This document shows, piece after piece, positions 36,041 through 44,586 of a stretch of 64,000 bases of DNA (within the stretch, counting starts at the first letter, position 1; each line of letters opens with the position of its first letter). The stretch covers positions 473,023-537,022 of the forward strand of contig NZ_JNLJ01000005.1 in the NCBI RefSeq assembly GCF_000703045.1, written 5' to 3'. This DNA is from Persephonella sp. IF05-L8 (GTDB taxonomy: Bacteria; Aquificota; Aquificia; Aquificales; Hydrogenothermaceae). The position numbers and the translations under genes are program-made. A model generated the notes under the pieces. It did no database searches and was not told where the DNA came from. It saw only the letters and a list, made by a program, of their open reading frames with translations.

Positions 36041-36208
36041 GTGTTTCTCCACATAAAGATATTAAAAAAATTATACCAGAAAGGAAATATATTAAGGAAA
36101 ATTTTTGTCCTTTGGTAGTCTTTAAATTTATTTATTTTTACTATTGTTGGTTTTATTGTAAAACTATTTATCTGACATAATTTTTTTATAAAAAAAGGAG
36201 AAAAAGAG

Positions 36209-36589
36209 ATGGAAAAGATTATTATTGGCAATATAAAGTTTAAAAAACCTGTGGTGGAAAAATTAGTGGATATTCATTATGTAGTGGAGAAGGAAGGGAA
36301 AGAGGTTTTAAAACATAAATATTTCATACTTACCTATGATGAATTTGATAAATCTAATGATGAATTAATTAATTCTCTCGGAGAAAAAGATATAAAGCTA
36401 CTTGTAATTGATGAAACAGTAGCTATAGATTTTGGAGATGAAGAGATACAGAAGCATCTTGATACAACCATAGTATACGATAAACAGTGGATAAAATCTA
36501 AATCACCTAATAAAGAAAATTTTGAAAAATGGCTTGTTGAATTTGTAGACCAGCTTATTTTTACAGATAAAGGTAAATGTTCTGTTTAA
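36209..36589 (+). CDS. hypothetical protein, 126 aa
   Basis: Soluble, acidic protein with GGAGAAAAAGAG before the ATG. It seems to be alternating alpha/beta (KLLVIDETVAIDFG in the middle), without a motif I can name. Its stop codon touches the stop of the recombinase gene on the other strand, so it may belong to the same acquired or unstable segment. A 156-base AT-rich gap precedes it and holds nothing else I can identify. Confidence 0.65.
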   Translation: MEKIIIGNIKFKKPVVEKLVDIHYVVEKEGKEVLKHKYFILTYDEFDKSNDELINSLGEKDIKLLVIDETVAIDFGDEEIQKHLDTTIVYDKQWIKSKSPNKENFEKWLVEFVDQLIFTDKGKCSV

Positions 36590-37579
36590 TCATGCCACAT
36601 CTGAGAAATCAAACATATCAGGAATTTTATAAAACTTCATATTTTCTATATAAAAACTATATCTTTGCTGAAGATGTGATTTTTTAACTCCAAGAATATC
36701 TGCAATATGATTGAGGCATAACCCTTTTTCTATCATATGGACTACAAATGTATCCCTCAATATTGAAAATGTATATCTGGAAGGAAGTCCAGCCTTTCTC
36801 AGCGAGTTTTTGAACATTATTTCAACACTTCTATGGGATATAGGAGTGCTGGAGTATTTTGACTGGAAAAGAAACTCAGTGGGATTTTCTTGTTTAAGAA
36901 ATATTTTCAATTCCTCTATAATAGTTTGTGGAACAGATATTTTTCTGGAATGATTACCCCTTATATTAATAACCCCTTCATTAAGGTCTATATCGCTTAT
37001 TTTAAGGGAAAGAATTTCATTCAATTTCATTCCACAACAATATCCAAGTCCGACAATAAGCCTGTGCCGAGGATTTTTTATACTGGAGATTAATTTTTTA
37101 ATTTCTTTTCTGGTTAAAATTTCAGGAATATTTTCATTAAGTTGAGGAAGATTTATATCTGAAAAATCAACTACATTAAGTAGTTTCTCATAAAAAAGTC
37201 TTAGTGCCATATAGGATGTTTTGATGGTGCTTGGTTTTTTGTTCTCATTTCTTAAGTAGTTTAGATATGCCTGAATATCTTTTGGTCTAACGCTCTGTGG
37301 TTTCTTCCTAACGAAATCTAAGAAATTCTTATTAATCTGGAAATATAATTGTTTGGTTTTCTCTGAAATATTTTTATTGGCAATAATAGGGAAAAGATAA
37401 CAAGAAGGGTCTATATCTTTTTCGTCAAATAAAAACAGGATTTTGTTAAATACTTTTGTTATTCCAGGAAGGACAAAATATTCCCCTTCTTTAGATGAGA
37501 ACTCCTTAAAGTGTTCATTAAGGAGTTCTCTATGTTTACTGTGAACCAGAAAGTTGCCTTTATAAGATAACTTAACCAT
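36590..37579 (-). CDS. tyrosine recombinase (phage-integrase family), degenerate active site
   Basis: 329 residues: a SAM-like core-binding domain at about 80-150 (FLDFVRKKPQSVRPKDIQAYLNYLR) and a catalytic domain at about 158-320. Alignment by eye to XerD gives GMKLNEIL where GLRxxE is expected (Arg to Lys), SILRDTFVVH where HxLRHSFxxH is expected (first His to Ser, His to Asp, Arg kept), and a Tyr in QQRYSFYI. Three of the canonical catalytic positions are therefore changed. It may be an inactive or divergent recombinase. No attachment sites were found next to it. Confidence 0.82.
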   Translation of the reverse strand: MVKLSYKGNFLVHSKHRELLNEHFKEFSSKEGEYFVLPGITKVFNKILFLFDEKDIDPSCYLFPIIANKNISEKTKQLYFQINKNFLDFVRKKPQSVRPKDIQAYLNYLRNENKKPSTIKTSYMALRLFYEKLLNVVDFSDINLPQLNENIPEILTRKEIKKLISSIKNPRHRLIVGLGYCCGMKLNEILSLKISDIDLNEGVINIRGNHSRKISVPQTIIEELKIFLKQENPTEFLFQSKYSSTPISHRSVEIMFKNSLRKAGLPSRYTFSILRDTFVVHMIEKGLCLNHIADILGVKKSHLQQRYSFYIENMKFYKIPDMFDFSDVA

Positions 37580-37621
37580 TAAAAGTATAATATTATAAAA
37601 ACAGGAGAAAAGGAAGAGATG

Positions 37622-37629
37622 GAAAAAAA
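37622..37629. repeat. 8-bp target-site duplication, left copy
   Basis: GAAAAAAA, repeated at 38368-38375 on the other side of the insertion sequence; it is codons 2-4 of the interrupted dehydrogenase gene. The A-rich sequence makes chance partly possible, but restoration of the frame supports it. Confidence 0.8.
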
Positions 37630-37669
37630 GGTATTCAGTTCAATGAAACATGAGTTAAAATAGATAACT

Positions 37670-37939
37670 ATGAGGTGCAAATATTGTAATTCAGAAAAGG
37701 TGGTAAAAAAAGGATTTAATCCAAACAGGAAACAAAGATATTTGTGTAAGAGTTGTAACAGAACCTTTGTAGAAAATGCAGAGAGAAATTACTATCCCCA
37801 TAACTACAAAGAATTAGCAGTCAGAATGTTTTGTGAAGGAATGACTATGATGGCAATAGCCAGAGTTTTAAAGGTTCCATACCAAACAGTAAGGACGTGG
37901 ATAAGAAGGGAAGGAGAAAAAGCTTTAAAAAAAATATGA
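37670..37939 (+). CDS. IS1-like transposase, N-terminal ORF (InsA-like)
   Basis: 89 residues. A four-cysteine zinc ribbon (CKYC at 3-6, CKSC at 27-30) is followed by a helix-turn-helix with MFCEGMTMMAIARVLKVP and TVRTWIRREG. This is the DNA-binding half of IS1 transposases. It ends at a TGA just after an eight-A run (37927-37934); the DDE half continues in a different frame right after this run. Confidence 0.88.
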   Translation: MRCKYCNSEKVVKKGFNPNRKQRYLCKSCNRTFVENAERNYYPHNYKELAVRMFCEGMTMMAIARVLKVPYQTVRTWIRREGEKALKKI

Positions 37940-38357
37940 AGGTAGATTAAAAGCTTTTAAAAAGAAACAAGTAAATAATTTAGCTATAGATGAGATGCGT
38001 AGTTATATAGGGAATAAGAATAATGATTTTTGGCTATGGACAGTAGTAGCTGATAGGAGAATAAAGTTTTTTGAGATAGGTAAACGAACAGAAGAAACGT
38101 TTTACGTTTTAGAGCAAAAGCTACCAAAATACAAACAGGTTCATACAGATGGATATCATATTTACGAAAACCTCAGGAATAGGAAAAAGAAGAAGTTTGG
38201 TTTAACAAATTGGAATGAAGGGTTGCATTCTGTTATAAGGGACAAACTGGCAATGTTTAGGAGAAAAACAAAAGCCTATGCAAAGACTGTTAATTCAATG
38301 AAAAGAGCTTTAGCTTTATTGTTTATTTATTGGAATTTTTTACCTATGGACTTATGA
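37932..38357 (+). CDS. IS1-like transposase, catalytic DDE part (InsB-like), no own good start
   Basis: The frame opens directly at the A-run (stop at 37926) and reads KKYEGRLKAFKKKQVNNLAIDEMRSYIG, so the catalytic domain starts upstream of the first ATG at 37995. The DDE residues are Asp in LAIDE, Asp in HTDGY and Glu in NWNEGLHS, followed by RDKLAMFRRKT as in IS1. To join the InsA-like ORF, a one-base net skip (+1) within the A-run is needed, unlike the -1 shift of IS1 itself. Either slippage on A8 makes the fusion protein or this copy is frameshifted. Confidence 0.8.
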   Translation, partial: KYEGRLKAFKKKQVNNLAIDEMRSYIGNKNNDFWLWTVVADRRIKFFEIGKRTEETFYVLEQKLPKYKQVHTDGYHIYENLRNRKKKKFGLTNWNEGLHSVIRDKLAMFRRKTKAYAKTVNSMKRALALLFIYWNFLPMDL

Positions 38358-39136
38358 ACTAACTACCGAAAAAAAAGCTGTATTTATAACAGGTATAGGT
38401 TCAGGCTTAGGTTATGCTTTTGTTGAATATTTCTTAAAACAGGAATATGAAGTTTACGCTTTAAGCAGACATCTTAAGGACGAGTTTAAAGGAAAAATTC
38501 ATTTCCAACACTGTGATTTGCTTGCTATTGAAACAGTGTATCCTTCAACACAAAAGCTCCTTCAAAATGTTAAAAAACTTGATGTTGTGATATTAAATGC
38601 AGGTCTTCTAACTCCTCTAAAAGATATCCACGACACACCCATATATGAAATGGAACAGATGATGGATGTTAATGTGTGGGCAAATAAAATAATACTTGAC
38701 TGTATTATAGATATGAAAATAGAAGTTCCAGAGATTATAGCAATCTCATCAGGAGCTTCTGTAAACGGAAATAGAGGCTGGCATGGATATTCAATCTCAA
38801 AAGCAGCATTAAATATGCTTGTGAAACTTTATTCACGGGAAATGAAGAATACCCATATAATAGCCCTTGCACCTGGTTTGATAATAACTCCAATGCTTGA
38901 GCAGTTTGTTTTATCTGCAGATGAAAACAAGTTTCCATCTGTCCAGAGAATAAAAAATGCCCCTAAAATGACACCTGAAGAAGCTGTTCAGAATATTATG
39001 AATAAAATGAATAAACTTAAGAATATTCCTTCTGGCAGTTATGTGGATATTCGGAATTTATGATATTTATCTTTTGTTTTTTGAAAATAGCGTATTAATT
39101 TATAATTTACAGACAACGTAAAACAGGAGGGCATAA

Positions 39137-39622
39137 ATGATAAAGGTCAAGCCAGAAACACTGGAAAAAATGAAAAAATTTGCAGAAACCTTTGCAGAAA
39201 AATCTGGAACAGTGGTAAATCCAAATAAAGAGGCTGCAGAGGCTGTTATACAGGGACTTGCAGCCCATGTAGATGAACTGGGAAAACCACTCTGTCCTTG
39301 TAATTTTTATCCGGATAAACAGGAAGAAGTTAAAAAAAGAAGATGGATTTGTGCATGTAATGAGATGCAAATTTTCAAATACTGCCACTGTTTGCTTTTT
39401 ACCACAGAAGAAGGGCTGCCAATCACAGAATATCTTCCAGAGTGGCATGAAGGCAGACAGATTTATGGTCTTGTAAAAGACCCTACTCCAGATAAAGGAA
39501 GAGCTCTTTCAAAGCCTGAAAAAATATATGAGGCATTAAAAGAGTATGTTGAAGAGCATGGTCTGGATATTCCAGATGAAGAATTAAGAAAATTTGCTGA
39601 AGAAACTGCAAAGAAAAAATGA
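39137..39622 (+). CDS. ftrB: ferredoxin-thioredoxin reductase catalytic subunit-like protein
   Basis: 161 residues. Cysteines CPC (53, 55), CAC (72, 74) and CHC (83, 85) in the segment WICACNEMQIFKYCHCLLF match the catalytic subunit of ferredoxin-thioredoxin reductase, which uses a [4Fe-4S] cluster next to a redox disulfide to reduce thioredoxin with ferredoxin electrons. A C-terminal ~60-residue helical extension is additional to the plant protein. The variable subunit gene is absent here. GGAGGG lies before the ATG. It overlaps the next gene by four bases. Confidence 0.9.
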   Translation: MIKVKPETLEKMKKFAETFAEKSGTVVNPNKEAAEAVIQGLAAHVDELGKPLCPCNFYPDKQEEVKKRRWICACNEMQIFKYCHCLLFTTEEGLPITEYLPEWHEGRQIYGLVKDPTPDKGRALSKPEKIYEALKEYVEEHGLDIPDEELRKFAEETAKKK

Positions 39623-39873
39623 AAAGATTGGCACTGGGTTTTTTCTTTCTCATCCTCGGGATACTTGGAATTTTTCTTCCTGTTATCCCGGGAGTTCCTT
39701 TTCTTTTAGTTTCAGCTTTCCTTTTTGGAATTATTCCCCATAGTTTTGTCCTTAAAGCTCTAAAAAAAATGAAAACAGAAAATAAAAACTCAAGATTTAA
39801 CAAACTGATTAACTATGTCTTAATTAAATACGTTCATGAAAGGGAGCCTATAGAGATAAATGCCAAAAACTGA
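39619..39873 (+). CDS. DUF454/YbaN-like small membrane protein
   Basis: 84 residues. Two hydrophobic stretches with the diagnostic GILGIFLPVIPGVPFLLVSAFLFG at about 16-39, then a basic helical tail. DUF454 proteins are small inner-membrane proteins without known function. ATGA overlap with ftrB and a 14-base overlap with the methyltransferase gene suggest tight co-translation of the three genes. Confidence 0.85.
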   Translation: MKRLALGFFFLILGILGIFLPVIPGVPFLLVSAFLFGIIPHSFVLKALKKMKTENKNSRFNKLINYVLIKYVHEREPIEINAKN

Positions 39874-40495
39874 ACCATTTGAGTATTTTTACCAGAGATA
39901 TGAACACTGGTTTGAAAAACACTATTCCGCTTATTTATCAGAGATAGATGCCCTTAAAAAAGTTATTCCTGATGGAAAAGGTATAGAAATTGGTACAGGA
40001 ACAGGTAGATTTTCTGTTCCCTTTGGAATTAAATACGGAATAGAGCCCTCTTTAAAAATGGCTCAGATTGCAAAAAGTAGAGGTATCCAGATAGTCAGGG
40101 GAATAGCTGAGAAACTGCCTGTAAAAAATAATCAGTTTGATTTTGTCCTTATGGTAACAACAATATGTTTTGTGGATGATTTGAAAAAATCCTTTGAAGA
40201 AGCTGCAAGAATTTTAAAAAAGGATGGTTATATAGTTCTTGGGTATATAGATAAGAATTCTCCTCTGGGTCAGTTTTATCTGGAACATAAAGAGGAAAAT
40301 CCCTTTTATAAGTATGCAACATTCTACTCAACAGAAGAGGTTGTTTCTTTGCTGAAAGAAACAGGGTTCGGTGATTTTGTTTTTTATCAAACTATTTTTA
40401 GAATGCTTGACCAGATAAAAGAACCTGAACCTGTAATAGAAGGTTATGGAAAAGGTTCTTTCGCTGCACTCAGGGCAAAGAAATTATCTGGATAA
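39860..40495 (+). CDS. class I SAM-dependent methyltransferase
   Basis: 211 residues. Motif I GIEIGTGTGRFSVPFG near residues 37-52, GIEPSLKMAQIAKSRGI (motif II) and FDFVLMVTTICFV (motif IV) mark a Methyltransf_11-type domain like UbiE/BioC relatives. Substrate is unknown; small-molecule methylation is more likely than protein or RNA. It begins inside the DUF454 gene and overlaps rluD on the opposite strand by 12 bases. Confidence 0.88.
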   Translation: MPKTEPFEYFYQRYEHWFEKHYSAYLSEIDALKKVIPDGKGIEIGTGTGRFSVPFGIKYGIEPSLKMAQIAKSRGIQIVRGIAEKLPVKNNQFDFVLMVTTICFVDDLKKSFEEAARILKKDGYIVLGYIDKNSPLGQFYLEHKEENPFYKYATFYSTEEVVSLLKETGFGDFVFYQTIFRMLDQIKEPEPVIEGYGKGSFAALRAKKLSG

Positions 40496-41464
40496 AAGCT
40501 CTAATATTTCTGGTAAAGGCTCTGGCAAAGATTTCAACTGAAATTCCTTCCATTCTCCTGTTCTTGGATGTTTAAATCCCAGTTTATACGCCACAAGAGC
40601 ATGATAATCAAGTATATCTGATGCTTTTTGTGCTTCTGGTGTTGGCAGTCTGCTTTTTTTAAAACCGTAGATTTTATCATTCAGGAGTGGATGTCCTATG
40701 GCAGAAAAATGAACTCTTATCTGATGTGTTCTGCCTGTATGAAGTTTTATATCAACCATTGTTAGATTATGTTTTTCCCATATCTGTTTAACCCAGTATT
40801 CTGTAAGAGCATCCCTCAGATTTGTTGCCACAGTTCCCATTTTTTGTCTGTTATAGATTGACCTGCCTATTGGGATATCAATTAGTCCGTAAGATTTTTC
40901 AGGAATACCGGTTATTATTGCTATATACCTTTTATCCACTTCTCTGTTCTGAAACTGCTTTTGAAGTTCCTTATGGGCAAATTCTGATTTGGCAATAACC
41001 ATTAATCCTGCAGTGTCCTTGTCAAGTCTGTGGACTATTCCTGCCCTTTCCCTGCCTCCAAATTCAGATACATTTTCAAAATGATAAAGCAACGCATTTA
41101 CCAGTGTTCCGGATGTATGCCCTGGGGATGGATGAACAACCATGTGAGGCGGTTTATATATGACGGCTATGTCTTTGTCTTCATAGTATATGTCAAGGGG
41201 GATATTTTCAGGTTCTATTTCAAGCTTTTCTGGGGGAGGTATTATCAGCCTGATTTCCTGACCTTCTTTTATTTTGGTTGAAGGTTTTTTTATCGGTTTT
41301 TCATTTATATAGACCAGCCCATCTTTAATTAGCTTCTGGTAGTAAGACCTTGAGAATTCCGGATATGCAGAGGCTAAGAACTGGTCTAATCTTTTTCCGC
41401 TTTCTTCTGTTTTGAATGTTAAAACTTCCTGTTCCATCACTTTATCAAATTTTATCATAGTCAA
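40484..41464 (-). CDS. rluD: RluD-type ribosomal large-subunit pseudouridine synthase
   Basis: 326 residues. An S4 RNA-binding domain (RLDQFLASAYPEFSRSYYQKLIKDG, about 20-45) precedes a RluA-family catalytic domain with HRLDKDTAGLMVIAK, where the Asp is the nucleophile. GRTHQIRVHFSAIGHPLLND near residue 240 is the family's second signature. It probably modifies helix 69 of 23S rRNA. The exact start is uncertain: several in-frame starts lie close together without a strong Shine-Dalgarno (an alternative is 41437 or nearby). Confidence 0.92.
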   Translation of the reverse strand: MTMIKFDKVMEQEVLTFKTEESGKRLDQFLASAYPEFSRSYYQKLIKDGLVYINEKPIKKPSTKIKEGQEIRLIIPPPEKLEIEPENIPLDIYYEDKDIAVIYKPPHMVVHPSPGHTSGTLVNALLYHFENVSEFGGRERAGIVHRLDKDTAGLMVIAKSEFAHKELQKQFQNREVDKRYIAIITGIPEKSYGLIDIPIGRSIYNRQKMGTVATNLRDALTEYWVKQIWEKHNLTMVDIKLHTGRTHQIRVHFSAIGHPLLNDKIYGFKKSRLPTPEAQKASDILDYHALVAYKLGFKHPRTGEWKEFQLKSLPEPLPEILELLSR

Positions 41465-41519
41465 AAGTTTAAAAGCCTTTAAAATGTATAATGTATCCTC
41501 TTAAATTCAAGGTGTTGAT

Positions 41520-42413
41520 ATGGAAAATAAAAATAAGCTTTTTGTGGCAATTGCCCTTAATATTTTGATTGTAATAGCCCAGATTGTTGCAGGACTTTAT
41601 TCTGGTTCACTGGCTCTTATTACAGATGCTGTTCATAATTTTCAGGATGTTGTTTCTCTGATAATTGCTTATATTGCTATTATTTTTATGGCAAAAAAGC
41701 CAACCAGAAGGATGACCTTTGGATATCTTCGTTCTGAGGTAATGGCAGGTTTTATAAATTCTGCGTTTTTACTTGGTGCTATTTTTCTAATTATCCTTAA
41801 CTCGATAGAAAGGCTATTCAAATCTGAAGAAGTTCAAAGTATATATCTGATAGTTATTGGTGGAATAGCCTTTATAATTAATGCTTTTTCTGCATGGCTT
41901 CTTGGATTTCATCATCACCATCATGGAGAGGAAGAACATCATCACCATGAGGATTTGAATATAAGGGCTGCATATCTGCATCTACTCAGTGATGCCGGTA
42001 TTTCTCTTGGTGTGGTTATTGGTGGAATTATTATGTATTTTTATGGAATTTACTGGGTTGACCCTTTGATTTCAATACTTTTTAGTTTGTATATTCTGAA
42101 AGAAACAATTCCTGTTCTCAAAAAGAGTTATATGATTTTGATGGAAGCCACCCCTTCCAATCTAAATATTGCAGATATCAAAAAGGAAATTCTCTCTATT
42201 CCTCAGATAAAGGATGTTCATGATGTTCATGTGTGGGCTTTGTCCAGTAAAGACATATACCTGTCTGCCCATGTATCACTTGAAGGGCAGACAACAATTG
42301 AGGATTTTAATAAAATTCTGGAAGAGCTAAAAGAAAGGCTTGGTAGATATGGAATAAACCATATTACCGTTCAGCCAGAGATTAAGGATTTTAAATGTGA
42401 ATATACCTACTGA
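41520..42413 (+). CDS. cation diffusion facilitator (zinc-type metal exporter)
   Basis: 297 residues with six predicted spans. Metal-site residues lie in LALITDAVHNFQDVV (about residue 30) and YLHLLSDAGISLGVV (about 152). Between spans 4 and 5 is a His-rich loop (HHHHHGEEEHHHHE, about 130-143), typical of Zn2+/Cd2+/Co2+ exporters of the ZitB/CzcD group. The C-terminal domain (KEILSIPQIKDVHDVHVWAL) is the ferredoxin-like cytosolic metal sensor. A TATAAT at 41487-41492 may be its -10. It converges on the ZnuA-like gene with a 7-base overlap. Confidence 0.93.
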   Translation: MENKNKLFVAIALNILIVIAQIVAGLYSGSLALITDAVHNFQDVVSLIIAYIAIIFMAKKPTRRMTFGYLRSEVMAGFINSAFLLGAIFLIILNSIERLFKSEEVQSIYLIVIGGIAFIINAFSAWLLGFHHHHHGEEEHHHHEDLNIRAAYLHLLSDAGISLGVVIGGIIMYFYGIYWVDPLISILFSLYILKETIPVLKKSYMILMEATPSNLNIADIKKEILSIPQIKDVHDVHVWALSSKDIYLSAHVSLEGQTTIEDFNKILEELKERLGRYGINHITVQPEIKDFKCEYTY

Positions 42414-43234
42414 GTTTTTGCCCTGTATATCTGGTCAATATTAAATCTAAGCATCTGTATGTAGTCTTTGTTTATTCCAAATGGGTCTAAGAATACTACT
42501 TTTACACCTGTCTGGTCAGTAATCAGTCTGGTATATCTTGGGTTATAAAACTGTTTTGCTGCAAATATGGCAGATATTTTGTATTTTTTTATCAGTTTTA
42601 TTATCTTTAAAAGATGTTGGGGGGTTGGCTCTCTGCCGTGTCCCATTTCTATAACAGCTACATACTCAAGTCCAAATGCTTTTGTAAAGTAAGGCCATGC
42701 GTAATGGTAAGAGATAAATTTTTTGTCAGGTAGGTTGTTGAATTTGTTTTCCCCATATTCTTGGACTTCTTCTACCTGTTTTAAAAATTTTTGTAGATTT
42801 TGTTGATAAATCTCTTTATTGGCTGGGTCTATTTCAGATAATTTTTTTGTTATGTATTCTGCTATTATTTTTGCATTATCAGGGTCAAGCCATAATGCAG
42901 GATGTATCTCTCCATCCTCTTCTTTTAAAAGTTTTAAGTTCGGAATATCAATTATTCTTATCTTTTTATTTTCTGGAATACTTTCCAGTAGTCCAGTAAG
43001 CTTTGGTTCTCCTGTCCCCAGAAAAACAAAAAGGTCTGCTTTGTAAGCCTGTTTTAGCTGGGATATTCTTAATTCATAAACGTGGGGTGATACTCCCGGA
43101 GGGATAAGATATTCCACTTTTTCTCCTTCTACTGGAGAAATTATATCTGCTACAGGTTTTATAGTTGTTACGATTAAAGGCTTACCATAAGAAACAGCTA
43201 TTAAAAGCAAAAACAAAGCAAGTATTTTTTTCAT
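42407..43234 (-). CDS. znuA: ZnuA-like metal ABC transporter substrate-binding protein
   Basis: 275 residues with a signal peptide (about 1-17, ISYG region). Metal-binding His positions appear in PGVSPHVYELRISQL (about 52), HPALWLDP (about 118) and YHYAWPYF (about 172), with a later Asp in VVFLDPFG. The flexible His-rich loop of ZnuA is short. The protein would capture Zn2+ or Mn2+ in the periplasm for an ABC importer, but the ATPase and permease genes are not next to it. It overlaps pncB by four bases. Confidence 0.9.
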   Translation of the reverse strand: MKKILALFLLLIAVSYGKPLIVTTIKPVADIISPVEGEKVEYLIPPGVSPHVYELRISQLKQAYKADLFVFLGTGEPKLTGLLESIPENKKIRIIDIPNLKLLKEEDGEIHPALWLDPDNAKIIAEYITKKLSEIDPANKEIYQQNLQKFLKQVEEVQEYGENKFNNLPDKKFISYHYAWPYFTKAFGLEYVAVIEMGHGREPTPQHLLKIIKLIKKYKISAIFAAKQFYNPRYTRLITDQTGVKVVFLDPFGINKDYIQMLRFNIDQIYRAKTQ

Positions 43235-44586
43235 TTTTCTTCACCTAAATATTTTTTCTCAAGTTCCTTCATAGTTTTTTCTATTTGTGGGCTAATCTTA
43301 GGTAATATATGAACTGTTTTTTCAATATTTTTTAGCTCTTCAGGAAGTCTGTTTAGATTATTTATAGCTTTATCTCTTATTTCTTCAAGGGAAGGTAGGT
43401 TTTTTATAAGTTTTCCATCTTTTATATATTGCTTTAATATAGGTTCTCCACCTTCTATTTTTTCATCAAATTTTGCAATCAGGTCTTTGTGGAATAAGCC
43501 GTCTTTGTAAAATCTGTATATCTGTTTCTTGTATGGAAGTGTTTTTTTGTGTTTGCTGAATTTCATGACAGGTTTTCCGTCATACTCAACAAGTTTGTAT
43601 GCACAATCAAGGTAAGGCAGGTCAGCAGAAACCACAAGCTCTGTTCCAACTCCCCATCCATCAATCGGAGCTCCTGCATCTAAAAGCTGTTTTATTTTAT
43701 ATTCATTTATTCCTCCGCTGGCGATTATAATTGCATCTTTAAATCCTTCTTTATTTAGAATTTGTCTTGCCTGTTTTGAAAGGCTTAATAAATCCCCACT
43801 ATCCAGTCTTATTCCTTTAAACCATTTTAGCCCCATCTCTTTTATTGCTTTTATTGCGTTGTAAACACCCTGTATGGTGTTATAAGTATCTACCAGTAAA
43901 ATTGAGTTTTCTGGGTAAACAGAAACAAAATCTTTAAATGCCTCCACTTCATCTTTATGGGCGAGGATAAATGAGTGAGCCATTGTCCCAACAATCGGAA
44001 TACCGTATTCCTTACCTGCCAGAACATTGGAAGTCCCTGCAAATCCACCGATATAGGAAGCTCTTGCAGCCTTCATCCCTGCGTCTGTTCCGTGGGCTCT
44101 TCTGAGACCAAAATCCACAAGAATGGTTCCCCTTGCAACGGAATAGCATCTCATTGCCTTTGTGGCAACAAGGATAGGATGCTGAAGGGTGTTTATAAGA
44201 AAGGTTTCTATTATCTGGGCTTCAATAATAGGGGCTTCTACCTGAACTACAGGCTCGTTGGGAAAAATTATCTCACCTTCATCAATTGCATATAAATTTC
44301 CAGTAAAACGGAAATTTTTCAGGTATTCAAGGAAATCTTCCTGAAAAAATCCTGTTGAACGGAGATAATCTATATCTTCATCTGTAAATCTAATATTTTC
44401 AAGATAATAAATCAGTTGTTCTAATCCTGCATTTATCAGATAAGACCTGTTTTCTACAGGTCTTGTGTAAAAATCAAAAATGGCAGTTTTGTTCATTCCT
44501 TTTTTAAAATATACCTGAGCCATTGTAAGCTCATAAAGGTCTGTCAATAAAGACATATTTTTTTTATTGACAAAACCAAATCTCAT
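43231..44586 (-). CDS. pncB: nicotinate phosphoribosyltransferase
   Basis: 451 residues; salvages nicotinate into NaMN for NAD. LTDLYELTMAQVYFKKGM near residue 15, FDFYTRPVENRSYLI near 40, DFGLRRAHGTDAGMKAARASYIGGFAGTSN near 155 and GIRLDSGDLLSLSKQAR near 262 are family signatures. Together with nadA in this window it gives both de novo and salvage routes. The start overlaps the murC stop (ATGA), so murC-pncB-znuA are probably co-transcribed. Confidence 0.95.
   Translation of the reverse strand: MRFGFVNKKNMSLLTDLYELTMAQVYFKKGMNKTAIFDFYTRPVENRSYLINAGLEQLIYYLENIRFTDEDIDYLRSTGFFQEDFLEYLKNFRFTGNLYAIDEGEIIFPNEPVVQVEAPIIEAQIIETFLINTLQHPILVATKAMRCYSVARGTILVDFGLRRAHGTDAGMKAARASYIGGFAGTSNVLAGKEYGIPIVGTMAHSFILAHKDEVEAFKDFVSVYPENSILLVDTYNTIQGVYNAIKAIKEMGLKWFKGIRLDSGDLLSLSKQARQILNKEGFKDAIIIASGGINEYKIKQLLDAGAPIDGWGVGTELVVSADLPYLDCAYKLVEYDGKPVMKFSKHKKTLPYKKQIYRFYKDGLFHKDLIAKFDEKIEGGEPILKQYIKDGKLIKNLPSLEEIRDKAINNLNRLPEELKNIEKTVHILPKISPQIEKTMKELEKKYLGEEK

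Larger units (their letters stand above)
37630..38367 (+). mobile_element. IS1-family-like insertion sequence, 738 bp
   Basis: Ends are GGTATTCAGTTCA (37630-37642) and, reversed, GGTAGTTAGTTCA (38355-38367), matching at 11 of 13 positions. The element is flanked by the 8-bp direct repeat GAAAAAAA (37622-37629 and 38368-38375). It carries a zinc-ribbon/HTH ORF and a DDE transposase ORF in different frames. Size, end sequence GGT and two-ORF layout fit IS1. Confidence 0.9.
37619..39063 (+). pseudogene. short-chain dehydrogenase/reductase gene interrupted by an IS1-like element
   Basis: The gene starts at ATG 37619 behind a purine-rich ribosome-binding site and reads three bases plus the 8-bp target before the insertion; it resumes at 38376 and ends at 39063. 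Joining 37619-37629 to 38376-39063 gives an unbroken 232-codon frame that begins with MEKKAVFITGIGSGLGYAF, the Rossmann TGxxxGxG motif of classical SDRs, and continues with NAG near residue 79, a Ser-Gly-Ala strand (AISSGAS) and catalytic YSISK. In the present state a stop codon in the element's end (38359) precedes the resumed frame and no start with a good ribosome-binding site follows, so it is probably inactive. Confidence 0.85.

Noticed and set aside
36053-36208. Possible small RNA or terminator in the gap before the 126-aa gene
   Set aside because: Only a weak AAGGA/TCCTT pairing is visible, not enough to support a structure.
38518-39063. An apparently intact 181-aa short-chain dehydrogenase ORF
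   Set aside because: It starts at an internal TTG and lacks the Rossmann glycine motif, which lies upstream in the same frame beyond the insertion sequence; it is the back part of an interrupted gene.
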